From Ruminococcaceae bacterium UBA1405 (GTDB lineage: Bacteria; Bacillota; Clostridia; Oscillospirales; Ruminococcaceae), in NCBI GenBank assembly GCA_002305685.1, contig DBQB01000018.1:1-55207 (forward strand): a stretch of 55,207 nucleotides of DNA. Direction: 5' to 3'. Below, one piece after another: positions 1-7,041 of the stretch. The position numbers and the translations under genes were made by a program. Position 1 is the first letter of the stretch; each line of letters starts with the position of its first letter. Under the pieces are notes generated by a model. It had not been told where the DNA came from. It ran no database searches and was given only the letters and a program-made list of their open reading frames with translations.

Positions 1-576
1 TGTGGCCAAAGCTGCACCAAAAACACCCATATCAAACACAAAAATAAACAGAGCGTTGCCTGCAACGTTGAGCAGATTCATGACCAGGGAAGTATAGAGA
101 GAAAGCTTGGAGTTTCCCATGGAACGAAATAACGCCGCGCCGGAATTGTAAAGCGCCAAAAACGGATAGGAAAGAGCGGTGACCATAAAATAGATCAGAG
201 CGTTTTCCATGACATCCGCCTCGATGGCGCCGAAGATAAAGCTGAGAATCTGTTGGCGAAAGATCAATGCAATCAGCATGATGGCCGAGGAGAGTGTTGC
301 CACCGAGATCATCAGCTGATTGGTGGACTGACATCCGCTGTGAATATCGCCTTTCCCAATATATTGGGAGGTGATAACCGCACCTCCGGTGGCCAGAGCG
401 CTAAACAGGTTGATCAGCAGCAGATTGATGCTGTCCACCAATGAGATGCCGGAGACGGCTGCCTCTCCGCATACTGCTACCATCAAGGTGTCCGCCATAC
501 CGATGGTGACGCTGAGGGTTTGCTCCAAAATCAGCGGAATGATGAGTTGTATTAGGCTTTTTCGAGTAAAAATCAT
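1..576 (-). CDS. MATE family efflux transporter, N-terminal part (cut by window edge)
   Basis: The frame is open from the ATG at 576 to the window edge, giving the first 192 residues. The protein starts MIFTRKSLIQLIIPLILEQ, followed by the motif SVTIGMADTLMVAVCGEAAV, typical of the first helices of MATE (multidrug and toxin extrusion) sodium- or proton-coupled exporters. Several hydrophobic segments follow and a second typical stretch reads ALFRSMGNSKLSLY. The substrate cannot be told. A ribosome binding site (AAGGAG) precedes the ATG on the minus strand. The C-terminal half lies outside the window. It is divergent from the ribbon-helix-helix gene at 909. Confidence 0.85.
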   Translation of the reverse strand, partial: MIFTRKSLIQLIIPLILEQTLSVTIGMADTLMVAVCGEAAVSGISLVDSINLLLINLFSALATGGAVITSQYIGKGDIHSGCQSTNQLMISVATLSSAIMLIALIFRQQILSFIFGAIEADVMENALIYFMVTALSYPFLALYNSGAALFRSMGNSKLSLYTSLVMNLLNVAGNALFIFVFDMGVFGAALAT

Positions 577-908
577 GACTTACTCCTTCTTGTTCAAACT
601 TGTACTACCTCAATCGAAAATCAGAAAAAAGTACCAATAACTTATAGTTTATTGTGTAGGATATTCCTAAGATTTACAAGGTAATTCTGCAAATACGATA
701 AAATCTTTTACAAAATTGTAAAGAATCTATAAATGGCCGATGTTTTTTTGGAGGAATCTCCTGAGCACAAAAGGAAACTATCATAGATAAAATGTTAATT
801 TGATATTAAAATTATATAATTCAGTTGACAAATTATGATTGATGTGGTAGACTTTAATCACAGCATAGGTGGATGCCTGTGCAGGTAACAAGAAAGAAGG
901 GATTTCTC
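577..908. promoter_or_regulatory. Divergent intergenic region between the MATE gene and the RHH-clpB pair
   Basis: This AT-rich region of 332 bases holds no gene that I can support. It contains a perfect dyad at 707-722 (TTTACAA, two A, TTGTAAA), a plausible operator, and a good promoter for the plus-strand gene at 825-853. A weaker minus-strand promoter for the MATE gene may lie around 645-680 (TTGTAA with CACAAT at 17 bases), but I am not sure of it. Confidence 0.5.
825..853 (+). promoter_or_regulatory. Sigma-A type promoter for the RHH gene (and possibly clpB)
   Basis: A perfect -35 box TTGACA (825-830) is followed after 17 bases by TAGACT (848-853), preceded by TGG as in an extended -10. 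It lies 55 bases before the RHH start. No separate promoter was seen in the 38 bases between the RHH gene and clpB, so it may serve both. Confidence 0.7.
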
Positions 909-1586
909 ATGAAGCGCAGCGTCTATTCACTGGTATTGATGGACGACGTTGTGCGGCAGATCGACAAAGTGGCTTATTCTATGAACACCAGCCGTTCCAA
1001 TCTGATTAATCAAATTCTGGCGGAATATGTCTGCTGCCCTACGCCTGAGCAGCGTACCAAGGATGTCTTTGAACAGATCACACAGCTTATGCTGGGCAAC
1101 GATGGCTTTCAAATTCAACAACAGCCTTCCGATGCGCTGCTTAGTCTTCGCAGTGCGCTTCGGTTTAAATATAATCCGACCATCCGGTATGTGGTGGAGC
1201 TATACCGGGGATATGACCAAGTGTTTGGCGAACTTCGGGTTTCCTCCCGTACCCAGAGCAGTCAGCTGCTCCGGTATCTGGAAGATTTCTTTACCCGATT
1301 TGCTCATTTGGAGCTGGAATGCCGGCAGGCAAACGGAATGGCTGTAGATCAACTGGAATACCAGCTGGTGGACGGGCGTTTTACAAGAAAATTTGTGATG
1401 CCGCCTTCGGTGGATGGCTCCACCCTCACCAACCAGCAGTTGGGTAGCGCCATTGCAGAGTATATTCAGATGTTTAACGAAATGCTTCAGCTGTATTTTG
1501 AACATCTCTCCCCCAAAACCGATCTGCAAAGCAATATGAAATATCGTTATCAGCAATACCTACAAAACAGTTCATGTATGATTTGA
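909..1586 (+). CDS. Ribbon-helix-helix N-terminal protein of unknown function, upstream of clpB
   Basis: A 225-residue protein. Residues 1-42 (MKRSVYSLVLMDDVVRQIDK, then NTSRSNLINQILAEYV) fit a CopG/Arc-type ribbon-helix-helix: a short beta strand, a helix, and the SRSNLIN turn into the second helix. The other 180 residues are a charged, mostly helical domain that I do not recognise. The start at 909 is chosen over 873 because AAGAAAGAAGG lies at the proper distance before it. The gene ends 38 bases before clpB in the same direction, so co-transcription is likely. It could be a DNA-binding regulator of itself and clpB; that is inference from the fold and position only. No CtsR-type or CIRCE-type heat-shock operator was seen. 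Confidence 0.75.
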   Translation: MKRSVYSLVLMDDVVRQIDKVAYSMNTSRSNLINQILAEYVCCPTPEQRTKDVFEQITQLMLGNDGFQIQQQPSDALLSLRSALRFKYNPTIRYVVELYRGYDQVFGELRVSSRTQSSQLLRYLEDFFTRFAHLELECRQANGMAVDQLEYQLVDGRFTRKFVMPPSVDGSTLTNQQLGSAIAEYIQMFNEMLQLYFEHLSPKTDLQSNMKYRYQQYLQNSSCMI

Positions 1587-1624
1587 GATGAATTTACGTC
1601 TTTTATGAAAGGATGAACGCCTAT

Positions 1625-4228
1625 ATGAATGCACAAAAATACACACAAAAATCTCTGGAAGCGATTCAGGATGCACAGAATCTTGCCATCGAGCACCAGA
1701 ATATGCAGATTGAGCTGCCGCATTTGGCCTATGCTCTGCTCAACCAGGAGGGTGGATTGATCCCTCAGCTGATGGTCAAGGTAGGGGTTGAGGCGGATGT
1801 ACTGGCCCAGCGTATTTTGGAGCTGGTGCAGAAGATGCCCAGAGTCAGCGGCTCTGGTCGGGAACAAGGAAAAATTTATGTCTCCCAAAAGGTTGATCAG
1901 TTGTTTGTGGACGCTGAAAAAACGGCAGATAAGATGAACGATGATTACGTTTCGGTGGAACATCTGTTTTTGACGCTGTTGGATGCACCGGAACGGGATC
2001 TGCAACAGCTGTTTCGCTCCTTTGGGCTGTCCAAAGATGCTTTCCTCAAGGTGCTGATGGAGGTTAGAGGAAATACCCGCGTCACCTCCGACTCTCCAGA
2101 ATCCACCTACGATGCACTGAAAAAGTACGGGTATGATTTGGTGGAGCGGGCTAGAAACCATAAGCTGGACCCGGTGATCGGGCGGGACAGCGAGATCCGC
2201 AATGTCATTCGGATTCTTTCCCGTAAAACCAAAAACAATCCAGTGCTGATTGGTGAGCCGGGCGTCGGCAAAACCGCGATTGCCGAAGGGTTGGCACAGC
2301 GTATTGTGCGCGGTGATGTCCCAGACAGCTTGAAAGATCGCAGTGTCTTTGCGCTGGATATGGGCGCACTGATTGCAGGCGCAAAGTTCCGGGGCGAATT
2401 TGAGGAACGTCTGAAAGCGGTACTGGCAGAGATCAAAAAGAGCGAGGGAAAGATCATTCTGTTTATCGATGAGCTGCACACCATCGTGGGCGCCGGCAAG
2501 ACGGAGGGCTCCATGGATGCAGGCAACCTGCTCAAGCCCATGCTGGCCCGTGGCGAGCTGCACTGTATTGGTGCAACCACACTGGACGAATATCGCCAGT
2601 ATATTGAAAAGGATGCCGCACTGGAACGGCGGTTCCAGCCGGTGATGGTCAATGAGCCCACTGTGGAGGATACCATTGCCATCCTTCGTGGACTGAAGGA
2701 GCGCTATGAAGTGTTCCATGGCGTCCAAATCCAGGACAACGCCCTCATCGCCGCGGCAACCCTCTCCAACCGGTATATCACCGATCGATTCTTGCCGGAT
2801 AAGGCCATCGACCTGGTGGATGAGGCCTGCGCCATGATTCGTACCGAGATTGATTCCATGCCCACAGAGCTGGATGAAATCTCTAGAAAGATCATCCAGC
2901 ACGAGATCGAGGAGGCTGCGCTGAAAAAAGAGACCGATCAGCTCTCCCAGGAGCATCTGGCGGAGATTCAAAAAGAGCTTGCCGAGATGCGGGCGAAATT
3001 TAACGCCATGAAGGCACAGTGGGAGAACGAGAAAAACGCGATCTCCAAAGTGCAGAAGCTGAAAGAGGAACTGGAACAGGTGAATGCCCAGATTGAGCGT
3101 GCGGAGAGGGAGTATGACCTGAACAAGGCAGCGGAGCTCAAATATGGCCGTCTGCCTCAGCTGCAAAAGGAGATGCAGCAAGAACAGGAACTGGCGGCAC
3201 GCAGTCAAAAAGGCGAAAGCCTGCTGCGAGACAAGGTGACAGAGGAGGAGATTGCCCGAATTGTGGGACGTTGGACCGGCATCCCTGTGGCCCGTCTGAT
3301 GGAGGGCGAACGGGAAAAGCTGCTGCATCTGGACGGTATCCTGCATCAGCGGGTGATCGGACAAGACGAGGCGGTACAGCGGGTTACCGAAGCGATTCTG
3401 CGCTCCCGTGCCGGAATCCAGGACCCCAACCGTCCCATTGGTTCCTTTTTGTTCCTTGGTCCTACCGGCGTAGGAAAGACGGAGCTTGCAAAAGCGCTGG
3501 CCCAGGCGCTGTTTGACGACGAGAAGAATATCGTTCGGATTGATATGAGCGAGTATATGGAGAAATACTCCGTCTCCCGTCTGATCGGAGCGCCTCCCGG
3601 ATATGTGGGATATGAGGAGGGCGGTCAATTGACCGAGGCCGTGCGCCGTAAACCCTATTCGGTGGTGCTTTTTGATGAAATTGAAAAGGCGCATCCCGAC
3701 GTTTTCAACATTCTGTTGCAGGTGTTGGACGACGGACGGATTACCGATTCCCAGGGCCGTACCGTGGACTTTAAAAACACCATCATCATTCTGACCTCCA
3801 ATCTGGGTTCCGATATCTTGATTGAGGGGATTGGCAGCGACGGAGAGATCACCGAACAGGCTCGAGACCAGGTACAGCAGATTCTGCGGCAGGCTTTCCG
3901 TCCGGAGTTTCTCAACCGTCTGGATGAGATTGTGTTCTATAAACCGCTGACCAAGGACAATATCTTCTCCATCATCGATCTGCTGATCAACAGCCTGCGG
4001 GAGCGCCTGAAAGAGCGCCAGTTGGATCTGCGTTTGACTGATGCGGCCAAAAATTATATTGTGGAGCAGGGATACGACCCCACTTATGGCGCGCGTCCGC
4101 TCAAACGTTTCCTGCAAAGTAAGGTGGAGACGCTGATTGCCCGTATGATCATCGCCCAAGATCTCCGTCCACAGTCGGTGCTGGTGGTGGATTATGACGG
4201 AGAGAAGCTTCATGTGGATGTGCAGTGA
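1625..4228 (+). CDS. clpB: ATP-dependent disaggregase ClpB
   Basis: ClpB is a hexameric AAA+ chaperone that, with DnaK, pulls polypeptides out of aggregates in the cytosol. The 867-residue length is normal. In order: N-terminal Clp repeat domain (about 1-150), first AAA+ module with Walker A GEPGVGKTA near residue 209 and FIDELHTIVGAG, the long charged coiled-coil middle domain (about 405-530) that distinguishes ClpB from ClpC/ClpA, and second AAA+ module with GPTGVGKTE near residue 612 and the pore segment GAPPGYVGYEEGG. The ATG at 1625 is preferred: AAAGGA lies 11 bases upstream, whereas for the in-frame ATG at 1613 it would abut the start. Followed by a strong terminator. Confidence 0.97.
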   Translation: MNAQKYTQKSLEAIQDAQNLAIEHQNMQIELPHLAYALLNQEGGLIPQLMVKVGVEADVLAQRILELVQKMPRVSGSGREQGKIYVSQKVDQLFVDAEKTADKMNDDYVSVEHLFLTLLDAPERDLQQLFRSFGLSKDAFLKVLMEVRGNTRVTSDSPESTYDALKKYGYDLVERARNHKLDPVIGRDSEIRNVIRILSRKTKNNPVLIGEPGVGKTAIAEGLAQRIVRGDVPDSLKDRSVFALDMGALIAGAKFRGEFEERLKAVLAEIKKSEGKIILFIDELHTIVGAGKTEGSMDAGNLLKPMLARGELHCIGATTLDEYRQYIEKDAALERRFQPVMVNEPTVEDTIAILRGLKERYEVFHGVQIQDNALIAAATLSNRYITDRFLPDKAIDLVDEACAMIRTEIDSMPTELDEISRKIIQHEIEEAALKKETDQLSQEHLAEIQKELAEMRAKFNAMKAQWENEKNAISKVQKLKEELEQVNAQIERAEREYDLNKAAELKYGRLPQLQKEMQQEQELAARSQKGESLLRDKVTEEEIARIVGRWTGIPVARLMEGEREKLLHLDGILHQRVIGQDEAVQRVTEAILRSRAGIQDPNRPIGSFLFLGPTGVGKTELAKALAQALFDDEKNIVRIDMSEYMEKYSVSRLIGAPPGYVGYEEGGQLTEAVRRKPYSVVLFDEIEKAHPDVFNILLQVLDDGRITDSQGRTVDFKNTIIILTSNLGSDILIEGIGSDGEITEQARDQVQQILRQAFRPEFLNRLDEIVFYKPLTKDNIFSIIDLLINSLRERLKERQLDLRLTDAAKNYIVEQGYDPTYGARPLKRFLQSKVETLIARMIIAQDLRPQSVLVVDYDGEKLHVDVQ

Positions 4229-4251
4229 GTACAGATCCGTCTGAGTGTTGG

Positions 4252-4283
4252 GGGCCGTCTCGGAAAGAGACGGCCCTCTTTTT
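4252..4283 (+). terminator. Rho-independent terminator of clpB
   Basis: A perfect 10-bp stem GGGCCGTCTC / GAGACGGCCC with a GGAAA loop is followed by TCTTTTT. Confidence 0.93.
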
Positions 4284-4400
4284 ATGGAGAAAGGGAGAGA
4301 AATAACTGGCCTTGCCTGTATGAAATTCCAATCGACGCAATCTGCGGGAGAAAAAGCGAAAAAAATATGAAAAAAGCCGTAGAATTTGGGAAAAATCCTA

Positions 4401-4429
4401 TTGCGAAGCCATCTGGTATATGCTATAAT
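4401..4429 (+). promoter_or_regulatory. Sigma-A promoter of rpsB-tsf
   Basis: TTGCGA (4401-4406), 17 bases, then a perfect TATAAT (4424-4429) with TGC just before it (extended -10). Transcription would start near 4436. Confidence 0.85.
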
Positions 4430-4435
4430 ATCCCG

Positions 4436-4614
4436 GTAATACACACGTTGCCGCAATTGACCCGGTGGGTGGCTGTGCTCTCCGGACCGGCTTTTCCGGT
4501 TTTTGAGAAAAGACAGAAAGGACAAGCATAGAACGCTTGGCAAGATGCGCGGCGGCGGAGGGTATACGGTTCCGTTTCGGAAACGTAAAAAACCAAATTC
4601 AGGAGGATTTTATC
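4436..4614 (+). other. Long untranslated leader of rpsB
   Basis: About 180 untranslated bases lie between the predicted start of transcription and the rpsB ATG. A small hairpin with a T run sits at 4486-4504 (ACCGG, loop CTTTT, CCGGT, then TTTT) and could act as a weak attenuator. S2 leaders are autoregulated by S2 in several bacteria, but I could not match a known S2-binding fold here. The AGGAGG at 4601-4606 fixes the rpsB start. The rest of the clpB-rpsB gap (4284-4400) shows nothing else. Confidence 0.4.
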
Positions 4615-5355
4615 ATGAGCGTAGTATCTATGAAGCAGCTGTTGGAAGCTGGTGTTCATTTCGGACATCAGACCAGAAGATGGAACCCCAAAATGGCTCC
4701 CTACATCTTCACCGAGAGAAACGGCATCTACATCATTGACCTGCAGAAGACCGTTAAGAAGCTGGAAGAAGCTTATATGTTTATCCGTGATCTTTCTGCT
4801 TCCGGTGAGAGCGTACTGTTTGTTGGTACCAAGAAGCAGGCTGGCGATTCTGTCCGTGAGGAAGCGGAGCGCGCTGGAGCTCACTATGTCAATGCTAGAT
4901 GGCTGGGCGGTATGCTGACCAACTTCAGAACCATCCGTCAGAGAATTGGCCGTCTGGAACAGCTCAGAGCGATGGAGGCTGACGGCACCTTCGATCGTCT
5001 GCCCAAGAAAGAGGTTGTAAAGCTGGATCTTGAGATCGAGAAACTGGAGAAATTCCTGGGCGGTATCAAGACCATGAACAAGCTGCCTGGCGCTCTGTTC
5101 ATCGTCGATCCCCGCAAGGAGAAGATCGCTGTTTCCGAGGCAAAGAAACTGGGCATCCCGGTGGTAGCCATTGTGGATACCAACTGCGATCCCGATGAGA
5201 TCGACTATGTGATTCCCGGCAACGACGACGCCATCCGCGCTGTCAAGCTGATTGCTCAGACCATGGCTGACGCCATCATTGAGGGTCGTCAGGGTGCCGA
5301 TGCTGAGGCTCAGGCCGAGGAAGAGACCGCTGCTGAGGAAAAGGACGCCGAGTAA
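4615..5355 (+). CDS. rpsB: 30S ribosomal protein S2
   Basis: S2 is a small-subunit ribosomal protein on the back of the 30S head. The sequence starts MSVVSMKQLLEAGVHFGHQT and contains RRWNPKMAPYIF and ALFIVDPRKEKIAVSEAKKL, diagnostic of S2. The acidic, alanine/glutamate-rich tail after about residue 225 is common in S2. Length is 246 residues, as usual. The start at 4615 follows AGGAGG by 8 bases; upstream in-frame ATG codons have no ribosome binding site. It is first in the usual rpsB-tsf pair. Confidence 0.98.
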   Translation: MSVVSMKQLLEAGVHFGHQTRRWNPKMAPYIFTERNGIYIIDLQKTVKKLEEAYMFIRDLSASGESVLFVGTKKQAGDSVREEAERAGAHYVNARWLGGMLTNFRTIRQRIGRLEQLRAMEADGTFDRLPKKEVVKLDLEIEKLEKFLGGIKTMNKLPGALFIVDPRKEKIAVSEAKKLGIPVVAIVDTNCDPDEIDYVIPGNDDAIRAVKLIAQTMADAIIEGRQGADAEAQAEEETAAEEKDAE

Positions 5356-5391
5356 TTTTCCGGTAAGCGTATAGCGCTTATGAATGTTTTC

Positions 5392-5426
5392 AAAATGCCC
5401 GCGCAGACTTTTTGTACGGGCATTTT
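5392..5426 (+). other. Stem-loop in the rpsB-tsf spacer
   Basis: A perfect 10-bp inverted repeat AAAATGCCCG / CGGGCATTTT with a 15-base loop lies between rpsB and tsf. The T run is short, so it may be an intercistronic attenuator or an RNA processing/stabilising hairpin that lowers tsf relative to rpsB. Confidence 0.6.
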
Positions 5427-5503
5427 GTGCGCGTTTGTTCGATGGCCGTGGAGATCACGGCGTATCATCGTTTTTTTGATACAAGTTTAGGAGGATGAAT
5501 CAA

Positions 5504-6412
5504 ATGGCATTTACCGCAAAAGATGTATCTGCTCTGCGTGAGAGAACCGGCTGTGGCATGATGGACTGCAAAAAGGCTCTGACTGCTTCCGACGGCGATA
5601 TGGAAAAAGCGATTGAGTTCCTGCGGGAGAAGGGACTGGCCGCCGCTGCAAAGAAGGCTGGCAGAATCGCTGCTGAGGGTGTTGTTTACGCCATCGTAGA
5701 CGAGGCCAAGAAGGTTGGCGTTGTCATTGAGGTTAACTCTGAGACCGATTTCGTTGCCAAGAACGAGCAGTTCATGACCTTTGTTGATACCTGTGCCAAG
5801 ACCGTTATCGCTGAGAATCCTGCTGATGTGGACGCGCTGCTCAACTGCACTGCGGTTGGCGGTACCGAGACCATTGCAGATCTGCTCCGCGAGAAGATCC
5901 TGACCATCGGTGAGAACATGAAGATCCGTCGTTTTGCTCGTTTTGAGGGCGACGTGGTGACCTATGTCCATGGCGGCGGCAGAATCGGCGTTATGGTAAA
6001 ATTTGACACCGATGTGGCCGACAATGCTACTTTCAAGACTTTGGCAAAGGATATCGCCATGCAGGTTGCCGCTTCCAACCCCAGCTACCTCAATAAGGAA
6101 TCCGTTCCCGCTGAGACTGTTGCCCACGAGAAGGAGATCCTTACTGCTCAGGCAATCAACGAGGGCAAACCCGCCAACATTGCCGAGAAGATGGTTATGG
6201 GCCGTATTGGCAAGTTCTACAAGGAAGTTTGCCTGGTAGAGCAGCCCTTCATCAAGGACGGCGATATCAACGTGCAGAAGCATATCGATGCCGTTGCCAA
6301 GGAGATTGGCGGTTCTATCAAGGTTGTGGAGTTTGTCCGCTTTGAGAAGGGCGAGGGCCTGGAAAAGAGAGAGGACAACTTTGCTGACGAAGTTGCCAGC
6401 ATGGTGAAATAA
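5504..6412 (+). CDS. tsf: Elongation factor Ts
   Basis: EF-Ts is the guanine nucleotide exchange factor for EF-Tu. The N-terminal UBA-like domain reads VSALRERTGCGMMDCKKAL, the first signature of the family. The second signature region reads VIEVNSETDFVAKNEQF, containing the TDFVAKN motif that contacts EF-Tu. The dimerisation domain follows, to a total of 302 residues. The start at 5504 lies 9 bases after AGGAGG (5489-5494); the ATG at 5495 touches the ribosome binding site and is unlikely. Followed by a strong terminator, which separates tsf from the BlaI/M56 pair. Confidence 0.98.
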   Translation: MAFTAKDVSALRERTGCGMMDCKKALTASDGDMEKAIEFLREKGLAAAAKKAGRIAAEGVVYAIVDEAKKVGVVIEVNSETDFVAKNEQFMTFVDTCAKTVIAENPADVDALLNCTAVGGTETIADLLREKILTIGENMKIRRFARFEGDVVTYVHGGGRIGVMVKFDTDVADNATFKTLAKDIAMQVAASNPSYLNKESVPAETVAHEKEILTAQAINEGKPANIAEKMVMGRIGKFYKEVCLVEQPFIKDGDINVQKHIDAVAKEIGGSIKVVEFVRFEKGEGLEKREDNFADEVASMVK

Positions 6413-6433
6413 GATTTCTATTTTGTTTGATAC

Positions 6434-6467
6434 AGTGAGGGAGTCTTGGGCTCCCTCACTTTTTTTG
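6434..6467 (+). terminator. Rho-independent terminator of rpsB-tsf
   Basis: A perfect 10-bp stem AGTGAGGGAG / CTCCCTCACT with a 7-base loop is followed by seven T. Confidence 0.95.
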
Positions 6468-6600
6468 TTATGGCAGTGCTGTTCTTTGCCAGAATAAGAG
6501 ACCGTTGATGGTGCGGTGTTTCCAAACGATGCCGGCAAACCTTGGAAAACAGAGGACTTATTTATGTATTTGCGTTTCCTTACCGACGGGGAATTGGAAC

Positions 6601-6660
6601 TTGACAGATTGGGTTTACTGCGATAAACTTATCTCAAAAGGTTTATTATAATAAACCTTT
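6601..6660 (+). promoter_or_regulatory. Promoter and two operator-like dyads of the BlaI/M56 pair
   Basis: A -35 TTGACA (6601-6606) is followed at 17 bases by TAAACT (6624-6629). Two copies of GTTTA-N6-TAAAC lie at 6613-6628 and 6641-6656, offset by exactly 28 bases. The second sits inside a perfect 24-bp palindrome (6637-6660) that also holds a TATAAT (6647-6652). The first covers the spacer and -10. This is the expected arrangement for two BlaI-type repressor dimers blocking the promoter and leader. Assigning the dyads to this repressor is inference from position and symmetry. Confidence 0.75.
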
Positions 6661-6669
6661 AGACGGGAG

Positions 6670-7041
6670 ATGGTTGCCTTGCAGATGTATAAACTTTTCG
6701 ACGGGGAATACCGGTTTATGTCCATCGTGTGGGAGTTGGAACCGGTCAATTCCACCCAGCTTTGCCGGGTATGCCAGGAGCGGTTGGGTTGGAAGAAACC
6801 AACAACCTATACGGTACTGCGAAAGCTGGGGGAGCGGGGGCTGCTGCGAAATGAAAAGGCGATGGTTACCGCATTGGTCAAGCGGGAACAGGTGCAGCAG
6901 TATGAAAGCCAGGCGGTGGTGGAAAGATCCTTCGATGGTTCGCTCCCTGGATTTTTGACCGCATTTTTGGGAGCGCATAAGCTTTCCCGGCAGGAAGCGG
7001 AGGAACTCAAACGAATCATCGAGGAGGCGACAGAGAAATGA
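6670..7041 (+). CDS. BlaI/MecI/CopY family transcriptional repressor
   Basis: A 123-residue winged-helix protein. The helix-turn-helix region FMSIVWELEPVNSTQLCRVC and the following TTYTVLRKLGERGLL (recognition helix and wing) are typical of BlaI/MecI. The C-terminal part is the helical dimerisation region that the partner protease would cleave. The start is not certain: ATG 6670 lies against its GGGAG, while TTG 6679 and ATG 6685 are better spaced. The stop codon overlaps the next start as ATGA, so the two are translationally coupled. It probably represses its own operon through the dyads at 6613-6656. Confidence 0.9.
   Translation: MVALQMYKLFDGEYRFMSIVWELEPVNSTQLCRVCQERLGWKKPTTYTVLRKLGERGLLRNEKAMVTALVKREQVQQYESQAVVERSFDGSLPGFLTAFLGAHKLSRQEAEELKRIIEEATEK

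Noticed and set aside
1550..4543. Very long minus-strand open frame (997 codons) opposite clpB
   Set aside because: It is a mirror of the clpB coding frame. The protein has a low-complexity His/Leu/Gln-rich composition and no domain, and clpB is certain on the other strand.
5465..6538. Minus-strand open frame of 357 codons opposite tsf
   Set aside because: Antisense to EF-Ts, composition not protein-like, and it runs across the tsf terminator.
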